Of a stretch of DNA of 64,000 bases, positions 57,201 through 60,904 are shown piece after piece. Numbering within the stretch: position 1 is the first letter of the stretch; each line of letters starts with the position of its first letter. This DNA is from Sclerodactyla briareus (lineage: Eukaryota; Echinodermata; Holothuroidea; Dendrochirotida; Sclerodactylidae): positions 147,001-211,000 of the forward strand of contig JAODTK010005132.1 of the NCBI GenBank assembly GCA_026419785.1, in the 5' to 3' direction. The notes beneath the pieces were generated by a model, which saw only the letters and a list, made by a program, of their open reading frames with translations, was not told the DNA's origin and did no database searches. The position numbers were made by a program, and so were the translations under genes.

Positions 57201-59854
57201 CATGTTAATAGCGCGCGACGTGGAATGGCGCAAAATCAGCATGTGACCACTAAATTAGCGATAAATTGAACTTAACGATGGATCTATCCATGTTTGCAAC
57301 TATACTCAAAGCGCTCGCTAAATAATGATCGCTCGCTAACAGTTAGCGATGCAGAATCCATTGCAAATGCTTAGTGAAATCGTTCAAAAAATCCATCGCT
57401 AGTTCGCGATGGATTTCCAGTTTTGCGATGATATCGCCATTAGCGATGATCGTTGAGCGTTAGTGAAACAGGCCCCTGGATTGAGGAAGACCCACTCTCC
57501 ATAATGTGTACATATTCCCTTTTTGTTATGATGTCAGATCAGATTTCTGTTCTTTCTGTCTCACCTGAACAAAGTCGTGTATGAAAGTTGTGTGCACGTG
57601 TGTGTATGTATGTGTGTCACGCTTGTCCCTTAGCAGCATTCCTTCAAAACTGTTTAGACCAGATTTTTTTTGTATGTGATATTAGGTTTGGGTGAATACA
57701 ATATGAGTAGATTTTGGGCACTCGTTAGATAATTAACCTATTATATTAATTTGATTGTTTGGGCTCATTATCAGGATTAAATACAAACCATAGGTGCTAT
57801 GATGATGTTGTTTGGCATGTAGGTAAAGGATATTATGGTGGCTGAACTGATTAGGTTCCAGCCTGGAATATGTTCATTAGTGGTTCTACTTGCATTTTTA
57901 TGTGAAATTTTGAAGTTTTGTCATATTTTCACAAAACTTGTTTGGATATGGTCCGCCTCAGATGAGAAATTTCAACATGAATTCTGGGTCACTTGAACTC
58001 ATCAATATGTTTTTAATTAGCATGATTTCTGCCATTTCGAAAGTTTCGTCTGATTTTCACAAAACTTGGGTGATGTTGTCCAGCTTTGGTCTGAAATATT
58101 ACAACAGACAGTTAGAGAATGCATAATTATAGGTCAATTCAAGGTCTAATGGCATAAATTTATGCATTTTATTCCAGTCACATTCTCACAAAACTTGGTA
58201 GACTAATAAACATTCAGCCCCACTAAATTGAAATGAAAGGTGGACTGTTTACTGGTTAGTGTCATTCATATGTGAAGGGCTTAGGGTCTGACAAACAGCC
58301 ATCTCTGTGATTGCTTTAGATTCTGCTGTTATTATTTGCTGACTGGCAATTGGCTCTCTGTCGTCTTCTGGGATTGAAAAGTTGAAACATACTCAATTCC
58401 TTCTTACTCTGACGAAGCATCCACTGACCTGAACAAGACCACCATTTTGAGAATCCACCTGTTCTAGGCTATTCTCCAATTGTCAGTTATTATTTTTTCT
58501 GTCCATAGAATTGTAGCTGGAAAAAACACCACTCCATATCTCAACTTTCAACTTGTGGTCTATCTTTCACAATCATATTTTGTGTTTTCATTGTCCCTAT
58601 CATATTTTCAGATATTTATCCAGCATGATGACAAGAGGAAGACTCCAGAGTACAGTTTGTCTCCGAGCCCAGACAACAAAGACTTTGCCATATTGAAGTT
58701 CAATGCTGGTCCTCCTTATGAGGTGAGTTCAATCATTATTTTATAATCAGTGCTTATATGCATGACATCTATTCACTGGACGCAAAGGTTACTTGAGTAT
58801 TCAACCGTACCCATGCTATCATGACCAATACTCCCTGCTATCGTGGCCAGTACCCCTACTGTCAGCCCTAGACCCCAACTCCATCACGAGTACCTTACAA
58901 ATCATCCAAAATACTTCTACATCAGCACTACTCCAACTATCATCACTACTACCCCTACTATCACCACCAGTACTCCCCTGCTATCATCACCAGTACCCCT
59001 TCCTATCACCCCAGTACCCCTACTATAACCACTAGTACCCCAACTGTTACCACCAGTATTTTTGCCACTAGTACTCTTACTGTCATCACCAGTACCCCTC
59101 GCTGTCATGATTAGTACCCCTATTATCACCCAGTCCCTCTTGCTATCACCACCAGTACTCCCCTGCTATCATGACCAGTACCCCTACTATCACCACCAGT
59201 AGCCCAACTGTCACTACTAGTTCCTCCACAAATTCCTCGCACTAGTACTCTCACTGTCATCACCAGTACCCCTTGCTATTATGATCCCTATTATCACCAC
59301 CAGTCCCTCCTGGCTATCATGACCAGTACCCTGACTATCACTACTGGTACTCCAACCGTCGCCACTAGTACCCTTACTATTACCATCGGTACCCCAAATG
59401 TCGCCACCAGGGGCACTTTTATATTACCACCGGTACCCCCCCAACCATCGCACTGGTACCGTACTATGGGATTTACCAGTACCCCCCTGGCTATCATGAC
59501 CAGTACCCCCCCTGCTTCAATGACTAGGGGTTTGCAAACAAAAAAAAGGTTTTTCACATTCATGCGCATGTGGAATCTTCACCTCAGTTCTACAATATTA
59601 TGGAAGCTCCCAAATTTCACATCGCGAAATATCAGCGACAGTTGTATGTATATAGCATGCGCAAAACACTTACGTATAATCCCTGAGCCATATACACAAT
59701 GGAAATATCACTATTCTTTCCCCAGGACCTTGCCTTCAAGATAGTGAACCGTGAATGGGAGCTGTCCCATAGGCATGGCTTCCGGTGTCCAGTTTCAAGC
59801 ACCAGCATCTTCCAGCTGTGGTTCAGGTTCAAGAGGTATCGCTACCGAAGGTGA
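27070..59854 (+). CDS. CACTIN: CACTIN (cactin), whole gene span, 17 exons recognised, 5' end missing
   Basis: Cactin is a nuclear protein of the spliceosome. In flies it binds the IkB protein Cactus and affects Toll/NF-kB output; in mammals it is needed for efficient splicing of selected transcripts. Reading exon by exon gives, in family order, an RS-rich start, a Lys/Glu-rich helical part, the middle region (FHLDQAKLRS, PIDLLAR, ITTITEDELAKLK, SLLQQL, HMARAR), an acidic linker, and the highly conserved C-terminal domain (YLWADKYRPRKPR, EWNKYNQTHYD, DNKDFAIL, REWELSHRHGFR, FKRYRYRR-stop). The recognised coding length is about 1,980 bases (about 660 codons); human cactin is about 758 residues, so N-terminal coding sequence is missing. 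Introns are long and repeat-filled. Several exons carry frame changes, so this is either an unpolished functional gene or a decaying one. Family identity is very secure. Confidence 0.93.
27351..27632. mobile_element. hAT MITE (282 bp) with 8-bp TSD, CACTIN intron
   Basis: The ends are CAGGCGCGTACC on the left and, reverse-complemented, CAGTGGCGTACC on the right. The octamer CTCATGAG flanks it directly (27343-27350 and 27633-27640). CAGTGGCGTAC-type termini plus an 8-bp duplication are diagnostic of hAT. It is internally noncoding and contains GGGG/CCCC runs next to the ends. It sits about 110 bases after the donor of exon 1. Confidence 0.9.
28020..28540 (+). repeat. Tandem repeat, about 115-120-bp unit, three copies
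   Basis: GATGATTTCATGA (28183, 28304) and GATGAGTTCATGA (28418) begin units reading TATTGCTCTTGGGG, TCTGGTCAAAGGTCATAC, AATGATATCCTCC and AGTCAAGGAATCACT. The last phrase resembles the family-1 end GTCAAGGAATC. Intron of CACTIN. Confidence 0.8.
29474..29602 (+). CDS. CACTIN: CACTIN exon 2: basic helical segment
   Basis: The exon begins after TTTGGCAAG and ends at the donor GTAAGT (29603). The first base completes the codon left by exon 1, and the reading continues KQRRLIKA, then after a frame change RMRKKEAKDRKRKEK, then after another one MGW. Human cactin has the equivalent order: a basic helix, a KKEAKERKKREK-like run and MGWGEEYMG. The 128 bases after the completing base are two more than a multiple of three, although the next exon starts in phase 0, which agrees with a net missing base near 29573. 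A tRNA-derived SINE begins only about 25 bases after the donor. Confidence 0.8.
29626..29945 (+). mobile_element. tRNA-derived SINE, copy 1, CACTIN intron
   Basis: The order of blocks matches the inverted copy at 53620-53972: GAGCATGGTGGCCTCATTG (A-box region), a degraded B box, CTTCCACCCAGGTTGTGAA, TGTGTGCCAGGTGCGAA, GATGAGCAGTAGTAATGATT and CAAGTGCTTTGAGATG. The head is decayed compared with the other copy. It starts about 25 bases after the exon 2 donor. Confidence 0.75.
30346..30414 (+). CDS. CACTIN: CACTIN exon 3: DNPFGD motif
   Basis: The acceptor TTCACCAG and donor GTGAGA border 69 bases, exactly 23 codons. The reading is G-stop-TNEDNPFGD, then VWQK, matching the conserved GYTN-DNPFGD...F-W-K block of cactin. 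The second codon is TAA where the family has tyrosine (TAC/TAT), a one-base difference. The segment between DNPFGD and VWQK reads differently from the expected NLLGTF, which suggests compensating small indels. Homology is clear from DNPFGD, its position and the phase. Confidence 0.8.
30908..34600 (-). mobile_element. Near full-length LINE (Jockey/CR1 group), minus strand, in CACTIN intron
   Basis: On the plus strand a poly(T) block at 30908-30941 marks the 3' poly(A) tail. On the minus strand, reading from about 34400: an N-terminal part (RCRPASDVAEARTPGGGGSA), an endonuclease part with IFILGDFNV (about 33440) and SGLGLLCSNWLDRLSHYSAP (about 33300), then reverse transcriptase pieces KANTFAELFSSNSTMNTDAH (about 32650), LYRLCYTMGCYPSVWEHAHV (about 32380), and the thumb region FPYLGWGCAILSQCLDRIQR (about 31400). 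Frame changes are numerous, so it is not active as written. Its insertion enlarges the exon 3-4 intron. The 5' border is approximate. Confidence 0.83.
34601..35241. other. CACTIN intron remainder, nothing recognised
   Basis: Two loosely similar phrases (TTTTGCTGAGATAACGGCGA at 34801 and TTTTGCTGAGGTAATGGCAA at 35142) suggest an old duplication. No gene or transposon end seen. Confidence 0.4.
35242..35319 (+). CDS. CACTIN: CACTIN exon 4 (probable): NEQLG...QQIENR
   Basis: TTCTATTAACAG precedes and GTAAGTG follows 78 bases (26 codons, phase 0 to 0). This frame opens KNEQLG and closes QQIENR, directly before exon 5 (LELQKVKQ). The family has a less conserved LEKKG...EDNR helix here. The middle carries a TAG; another frame reads VTTEIRRMGK across it, which resembles the expected charged helix. 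Position, phase, length and the closing residues support the call; sequence similarity is weaker than for other exons. The exon lies just beyond the LINE inserted at 30908-34600. Confidence 0.6.
35975..36176 (+). mobile_element. SINE 3' part, diverged copy of the 51203-51572 element
   Basis: CCCCCTCCTTCAC, GTGTACATATACCTGGTGAAGG, TCGCAGCTGACTA, GAGGTCTGCAC and GGCAAGTACCTCATGA follow the same order as CCCCCTCCTTCAC, GTGTACCTGGTGCAGG, GCCGTGACTA, CAGGTCCGCAC and GGCAAGTGATGAG in the other copy. It ends in TATATATAAAAAAAA. The tRNA-like head is absent. Confidence 0.65.
37231..37303 (+). CDS. CACTIN: CACTIN exon 5: LELQKVKQRRLERE helix
   Basis: The acceptor is TTTCCACTGACAG and the donor GTGAGT at 37304. 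The reading LELQKVKQRRLEREREREEK is almost identical to the human LELQKVKQLRLEREREK, a charged single-helix or coiled-coil stretch. The length is 73, one more than a multiple of three, and both flanking exons are in phase 0. Removing one G from the GGG at 37290-37292 would restore the frame into exon 6, so this looks like a homopolymer error or a single-base insertion. Confidence 0.9.
38514..38576 (+). CDS. CACTIN: CACTIN exon 6: EADYFKEWERQED
   Basis: The acceptor is CATAATTTCAG and the donor GTAAGA. The 63 bases are 21 clean codons starting EELQRSREADYFKEWERQED, matching human LEMLQREKEAEHFKTWEEQED. No frame problem is present. It ends the long charged helix before the Cactin middle domain. 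Confidence 0.93.
38925..39004. repeat. Perfect 38-bp inverted repeat (hairpin), 4-base loop
   Basis: The arms 38925-38962 and 38967-39004 are exact reverse complements (CCTGGCCAGCTGCAGTTGGA... and its mirror) around the loop ATGG. A further single copy of CATGCCTGGCCAG occurs at 39099. The plus-strand frame 38676-39185 runs through it but resembles no protein. Intron between exons 6 and 7. Confidence 0.95.
39440..39495 (+). CDS. CACTIN: CACTIN exon 7: FHLDQAKLRS, start of Cactin middle region
   Basis: After TTGTTAACAG the exon reads FHLDQAKLRS, matching the human FHLQQAKLRSKIRI. The next codons drift (NDSKKDG) where the family has KIRIKDGRAK, and a TGA stands where CGA (Arg) is expected at 39491. 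The donor is GTAAGT at 39496. At least one small indel and one C-to-T change at a CpG-type arginine codon separate it from an intact exon. Confidence 0.88.
39885..40118 (+). other. Unassigned 77-codon frame in CACTIN intron
   Basis: The frame reads MFALGGTAVQAALALLSGQG then GVGSLSPAVWATVEQSVLQA and ends in a basic RWSRRAQSSKK tail. It has a folded-protein look (amphipathic, no low complexity) and is preceded by GCACTAG, a possible acceptor. No family was recognised. It could be a transposon fragment, a skipped exon or chance. Confidence 0.2.
40140..40600. repeat. Probable interspersed repeat of unknown class
   Basis: The stretch is unlike the surrounding A/T-rich intron: it holds TTTTACGTCCCATCCAAAAG and CCTCCGAACCTGGAGG, phrases of a kind common in retroposon bodies of marine invertebrates. 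No second copy is present in the window to define borders. Confidence 0.35.
40740..40842 (+). CDS. CACTIN: CACTIN exon 8: PIDLLAR ... IEMQEPY
   Basis: The acceptor is TTGTTTTAACCAG and the donor GTGAGT at 40843. Three frames carry family residues in order: AKKPIDLLAR, then MEDDLS, then IEMQEPYNTH. Human cactin has AKPIDLLAKYISAEDDDLAVEMHEPY in this place. Two frame changes (near 40785 and 40803) are needed. The order of matches and the flanking splice sites make the homology certain although the exon cannot be read through as it stands. Confidence 0.88.
41170..41390 (-). mobile_element. tRNA-derived SINE (probable), next to exon 9
   Basis: On the minus strand a tRNA-like head has GTGGTCGTTGGACCAGAG (A-box region) and GAGTTCAATTCCTAGG, which matches the B-box consensus GTTCAANNC, followed by a body without coding potential. 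It lies immediately upstream of the exon 9 acceptor. Confidence 0.45.
41402..41545 (+). CDS. CACTIN: CACTIN exon 9: GLTIR ... ITTITEDELAKLK
   Basis: The acceptor is TTTTTCTGACAG. The exon begins GLTIR, shows QVYLEM in the same frame, then NKDNLEYCRDITTITEDELA in another frame, continuing KLK. This matches human GLTVADMEDLLEDIQVYMELEQGKNADFWRDMTTITEDEISKLRKLE. At least two frame changes occur around 41425-41465, and a TAG follows KLKT. The 3' border is uncertain: GTCAAG at 41546 is a weak donor chosen because it leads to exon 10 after a KLKT-DR-like end. Confidence 0.85.
43027..43330 (+). repeat. AGGTCA-rich satellite (family A), single unit
   Basis: It starts TTAGCTCAAACCA, then GATGGATGGACCAAACCTGG, ATGTTCATCAACC and CGTCAAGGTCAAAAGTCA, matching the unit order of the clusters at 23375 and 47870. 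Confidence 0.65.
43580..43721 (+). CDS. CACTIN: CACTIN exon 10: DRREGITP ... VFKGK-like
   Basis: After CCTTGTTACAG the exon reads VAQDRREGITP, then in a shifted frame SVSHEVAGIFQGK, then SQLVALKNQ in a third frame. The human order is ERREGVNASVSSDVQSVFKGKTYNQLQVIFQGIEGKIR. The donor is GTAGGG after GATATG. At least three frame changes are needed, more than in any other exon. The next conserved residues (GYWE) are in exon 11. Confidence 0.85.
44050..44700 (+). repeat. Interspersed repeat family C, copy 1
   Basis: It shares with 57540-58260: TCTCGCCTGAA, GTGTGTGTGTGCGTCACACTT, TAGCTCATTAGCAAGATACGATG, CCGTAGGTGCTATAG, AATTTGAAAGTTTGTCGGAT and TTTCACGAA. Noncoding. Intron between exons 10 and 11. 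Confidence 0.7.
44701..45754. other. CACTIN intron, nothing recognised
   Basis: A 136-codon frame at 44816-45226 (plus) opens MGRIALFMMLVKQQYSHLMG; I recognise no domain in it, and it lies in repeat-rich intron. Confidence 0.35.
45755..45862 (+). CDS. CACTIN: CACTIN exon 11: YW-SLLQQL-HMARAR
   Basis: The acceptor is CCTGTCACCAAG and the donor GTAGGC at 45863. The exon shows TAC TGG (YW) and, one base out of frame, SLLQQLSSHMARARSRKDTR; the family reads GYWESLLQQLRAHMARARLRERHQ. A further frame contains RHQGT near 45810, matching RHQD. At least two small indels are implied. The segment is part of the conserved middle domain. Confidence 0.88.
46812..46989 (+). CDS. CACTIN: CACTIN exon 12: QGVE...LFP and acidic linker
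   Basis: After CCACTTGCAG one frame stays open for the whole 178 bases: QGVEAAALFPSVIPSTSEGQ, then an acidic, low-complexity part (KKEEEDVDPDEEPRDPSEEK, PDLEEPVAM). The donor is GTAAGT at 46990. The human equivalent is QGVESEPLFPILK followed by a long Pro/Ser/Glu/Gly-rich acidic linker. No frame change is needed, and the phase-1 end joins exon 13 to give M-GSIDRGDLE. Linker length and composition vary between species. Confidence 0.88.
47870..49745 (+). repeat. AGGTCA-rich satellite (family A), cluster 3, about 280-bp units
   Basis: It begins CTAGCTCAAACCAGC...GCTGGTTGAGCTA, which can fold, and then TTGATGGATG recurs at 47991, 48269, 48548 and 48835 (spacing 278, 279, 287). Units contain AAAGGTCATGGTCAA(A)GGTC, ATATATCTCCTACAAA, GTTATCATGACTAGTGGT, GGTGTTCAGGAATTTCAGG and AGGTCAGAGGTCATTAAAGG. 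The first three units are nearly identical; later ones diverge. Intron between exons 12 and 13. Confidence 0.92.
50585..50660 (-). other. tRNA-like fragment (A box only)
   Basis: On the minus strand, ATTAGCTCAGTTGGAAGAGC is a perfect tRNA 5' half with an A box, followed by CTTAATCAAGC. No B box (GGTTCRANNCC) and no acceptor-stem partner follow, so it is a fossil or a decayed SINE head, not a working tRNA gene. Confidence 0.4.
50740..50925 (+). CDS. CACTIN: CACTIN exon 13: DLE...YDPEEDMAKLEQARKQL
   Basis: The acceptor is GATTTTTCAG and the donor GTAAAA at 50926. The exon starts in phase with exon 12 (GSIDRGDLEAESQEEYTQGC), then passes through frames reading KLIDP and DLSFEHANL, and ends cleanly LIYDPEEDMAKLEQARKQLV then ATGSAE. 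Human cactin has EEDLIQQSLDDYDAGRYSPRLL...LEPDEDLQRLQLSRQQLQVTG. At least two frame changes lie between about 50805 and 50855. A minisatellite with inverted halves starts about 35 bases after the donor. Confidence 0.88.
50958..51178. repeat. Minisatellite with two opposed halves (GTTCGATGTTCCCGGG)
   Basis: 50958-51022 has about four copies of a 16-17-bp unit like GGGGTTCGATGTTCCC; 51050-51176 has about seven copies of its reverse complement (GGGAACATCGAACCC-like), with about 28 bases between. The halves can pair with each other. It begins about 35 bases after the exon 13 donor. Confidence 0.88.
51203..51572 (+). mobile_element. tRNA-derived SINE with poly(A) tail
   Basis: The head GTGGTTAGCACAGTTGGTAG contains an A box (TAGCACAGTTGG), and GGGATCAGAAGCCCGG stands in the B-box place but is degraded. 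A body of about 270 bases follows with TGTACCTGGTGCAGG, CCGCACCCGGGCCGGGCC and TAGGGTCTTTGTCCGGCAAG, then 23 A at 51550-51572. A diverged copy is at 35975-36176. Confidence 0.8.
51573..53083. other. CACTIN intron, nothing recognised
   Basis: Frames at 52064-52390 and 52574-52804 were read and show no domain. The sequence is A/T-rich without clear repeat borders. Confidence 0.4.
53084..53237 (+). CDS. CACTIN: CACTIN exon 14: KAKEGMG ... YLWADKYRPRKPR
   Basis: The acceptor is TTCCTGTCATTCAG and the donor GTGAGT. The first half reads ATKESEFIKKAKEGMGLDEG then TFGVEM; the second, one base out of frame, reads KDKPYLWADKYRPRKPRYFN then RVHT. Both halves are near-identical to the family. The length is 154 where 153 is expected, so a single extra base near 53162 explains the break. 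This begins the C-terminal CactinC domain, which mediates Cactus/IkB contact in flies. Confidence 0.95.
53620..53972 (-). mobile_element. tRNA-derived SINE, copy 2, intact promoter head
   Basis: On the minus strand the head reads GAGCGTGGTGGCCTAATTGG (A box TGGCCTAATTGG) and GTGGGTTCGAGTCCACG (B box GGTTCGAGTCC, perfect). The body matches 29626-29945 (CTTCACTCCACCCAGGTTG, TGCCCAGGTAACGAACAGC, GAGCAGTGGTAATGATTGTG, AGCACTTTGAGATGTGG). It ends TTAAGGTGCTATAAAAATCG and an ATCATT-rich 3' end. Confidence 0.85.
54140..55060 (+). repeat. Diverged family A satellite units
   Basis: GGTGTTCAGATATTCAATGG, GATGTTCAGGAGTTTGAGGT then CGGAGGTCATC, GTCATTGACCAATGGTACTT, AGTGTTCATGAATTTAAGAT and AAAGGTCATCTAGAGGTCAA recur at roughly 130-150 bases, a more diverged form of the family A theme. 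Confidence 0.65.
55206..55748 (+). repeat. 45-bp minisatellite, 12 copies
   Basis: Unit: ATATCCAGTTTTAGCTAGTC then CAAACCCTGCAGAACTACTC and CCATA. Twelve copies of CCAGTTTTRG/CCAGTTTTGC are countable, differing by single changes (AGTCCA/AGTCTA, CTACTC/CTCCTC). It ends about 55 bases before exon 15 and therefore overlaps the likely branch-point neighbourhood. Confidence 0.97.
55802..55885 (+). CDS. CACTIN: CACTIN exon 15: GFEWNKYNQTHYD
   Basis: The acceptor is TCTTTTTACAG and the donor GTGAGT. The 84 bases are 28 clean codons beginning GFEWNKYNQTHYDMDNPPPK and ending VVQGYKFN, nearly identical to human cactin. The exon joins exons 14 and 16 in phase 0. A 45-bp minisatellite ends only about 55 bases upstream of the acceptor. 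Confidence 0.97.
56248..57476. mobile_element. Harbinger-like DNA transposon remnant, non-autonomous
   Basis: The ends GGGGCCTGTTTCA (56248) and TGAAACAGGCCCC (57464-57476) are a perfect 13-bp inverted repeat, and subterminal ATCGC/GCGAT words are frequent on both sides. On the minus strand ADIVALRCYATGDFYTLTTK (about 56900-56840) resembles the start of PIF/Harbinger transposases (ALR-YATG-FY). An approximately 80-bp piece containing it is duplicated directly (56590-56666 and 56824-56904). No target duplication could be confirmed. Confidence 0.65.
57540..58260 (+). repeat. Interspersed repeat family C, copy 2
   Basis: It shares with 44050-44700: TCTCACCTGAACAAAG, GTGTGTATGTATGTGTGTCA then CGCTTG, GGGCTCATTATCAGGATTAA, CCATAGGTGCTATGATG, TGTGAAATTTTGAAGTTTTG and TTTCACAAAACTTG, the last motif three times. 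Confidence 0.7.
58612..58722 (+). CDS. CACTIN: CACTIN exon 16: DKRKTPEYSL ... AGPPYE
   Basis: The acceptor is CATATTTTCAG and the donor GTGAGT. The 111 bases are 37 clean codons including DDKRKTPEYSL, PDNKDFAILKFNAGPPYE; human has DKRSTPEYFLEACADNKDFAILRFHAGPPYE. No frame change. The first residues IFIQH correspond to human IFYPDL. Confidence 0.97.
58800..59515 (+). repeat. About 21-bp minisatellite (CCAGTACCCCTACTATCACC)n
   Basis: More than 25 degenerate units of the type CCAGTACCCC-TACTATCACCA fill most of the intron between exons 16 and 17. Because the unit is near 21 bases, frames remain open for long stretches on both strands (STPTITT-like on plus, GVLVVIVGV-like on minus); these are not genes. 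Confidence 0.92.
59726..59854 (+). CDS. CACTIN: CACTIN exon 17: last coding exon, stop TGA
   Basis: The acceptor is TTTCCCCAG. The exon reads DLAFKIVNREWELSHRHGFR, CPVSSTSIFQLWFRFKRYRY, RR, then TGA at 59852-59854. The invariant end of the cactin family, FQLW-FKRYRYRR, is intact. Decayed tandem copies of this exon follow immediately in the 3' region. Confidence 0.97.
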   Translation, partial: DLAFKIVNREWELSHRHGFRCPVSSTSIFQLWFRFKRYRYRR

Positions 59855-59931
59855 AGCTGCCATCTCTATTCAGTGGGAATCGGGAACATTGATGCTGTCA
59901 TGGTAATACATGCTGCTCTCATGACTCACTC

Positions 59932-60560
59932 AAGATTGTAAACCAGGAGTTGTTAATACGGGTGTGACTCCCGATCTTCCAGCTGTGGCATTAGTTCAAG
60001 AGGTGTCCTACTAAGGTGAAGCTTCATCTAAACACGGACTGTTGAGTTGATGACTCGGGTACTGCTCCAAGATTGCGAACCGTGAGTTGTCTCTCTCCGG
60101 CATGGATTCCAGGGTCAGTTCAACAGCAGCTTTTGCAGCTGTAGCACTGATTTAGGGAGTCTAACTACCGAAGGTGAAGCTGTCATCTCTAATAGAAAGA
60201 AGAACTGTTGATGTTGATGACTCGGGTAGTGCTCAAGATAGCGGACCCTGAGTTGTCTGGTGTCAGTTCCGAACAGCCTTTCCCAGCTGTGGTCCAAGTT
60301 TGAGCATTGTCACTAACAACCGATGCTGCCTTCTTCATTCAATTGCCAGGAACGTGACCATCGATGTTGTCACGGTAATACAGCTATCACTGCCTCAGGT
60401 ACTCGTTTGAGACTGTTAGTTATCAAAGAGATATGGTTTTTGGTGTCAATCCATTTATGGCTCAGGTTTAGGAGGTATCGCTGTCAGCAGTGAAGCTGCT
60501 ATCTCCATTCATTGGTAACATGATCTTGGATGTGGTCACAACAATACCATTCACAGTGGC
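59932..60560 (+). repeat. Four degenerate tandem copies of CACTIN exon 17 and its 3' flank
   Basis: The segment beginning AAGATAGTGAACCGTGA in exon 17 (59738) recurs as AAGATTGTAAACC (59932), AAGATTGCGAACCGTGAG (60069), AAGATAGCGGACCCTGAG (60235) and a weak copy at 60409. Each copy goes on to a version of CAGCTGTGG..TCAAGAGG...CTACCGAAGGTGAAGCTG..ATCTC and GATGCTGTCATGGTAAT. Unit lengths are about 194, 137, 166 and 174 bases. None keeps an open frame. They lie in what should be the 3' UTR and probably arose by old tandem duplication of the last exon plus flank. Confidence 0.85.
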
Positions 60561-60898
60561 TACAAATGCTCCTCCGAAAATGTGTCATTACAACAGAATC
60601 TCCTAGCTATGGTTTGAGTATTGCTATGGGAGTTCAGAGAGGGATACCGGTAGTATTTTGGGGCTGAATCATACCTGGAGGTATCCTCTGTCCTTCAAAA
60701 GACTGTGGCAGAACCAATTGGGAAGAAGCTGATAAAAGAGCTTTTGTAAAAAATAGATGTGTCAGTCCAAACCCAACCTTTATACAATTTTCCATGACAG
60801 AACAAGAGGCCTCCATATTTTTTGCATGTGTCATGTACAAGATAGAAAAGCCTCCCATCATGCAATTATAAATTATGTTTCTTTGCACAACCCTGCAC

Positions 60899-60904
60899 AA
60901 TAAA
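60899..60904 (+). promoter_or_regulatory. Candidate CACTIN polyadenylation signal AATAAA
   Basis: This is the first AATAAA I found after the CACTIN stop codon, about 1,045 bases downstream, in CACAATAAAATTG. A second lies at about 60990. The intervening 3' region contains the exon-17 copies. Assignment rests on the hexamer alone. Confidence 0.35.

Noticed and set aside
58917-59569. Val/Gly-rich minus-strand proteins
   Set aside because: Translations of the 21-bp minisatellite on the opposite strand.
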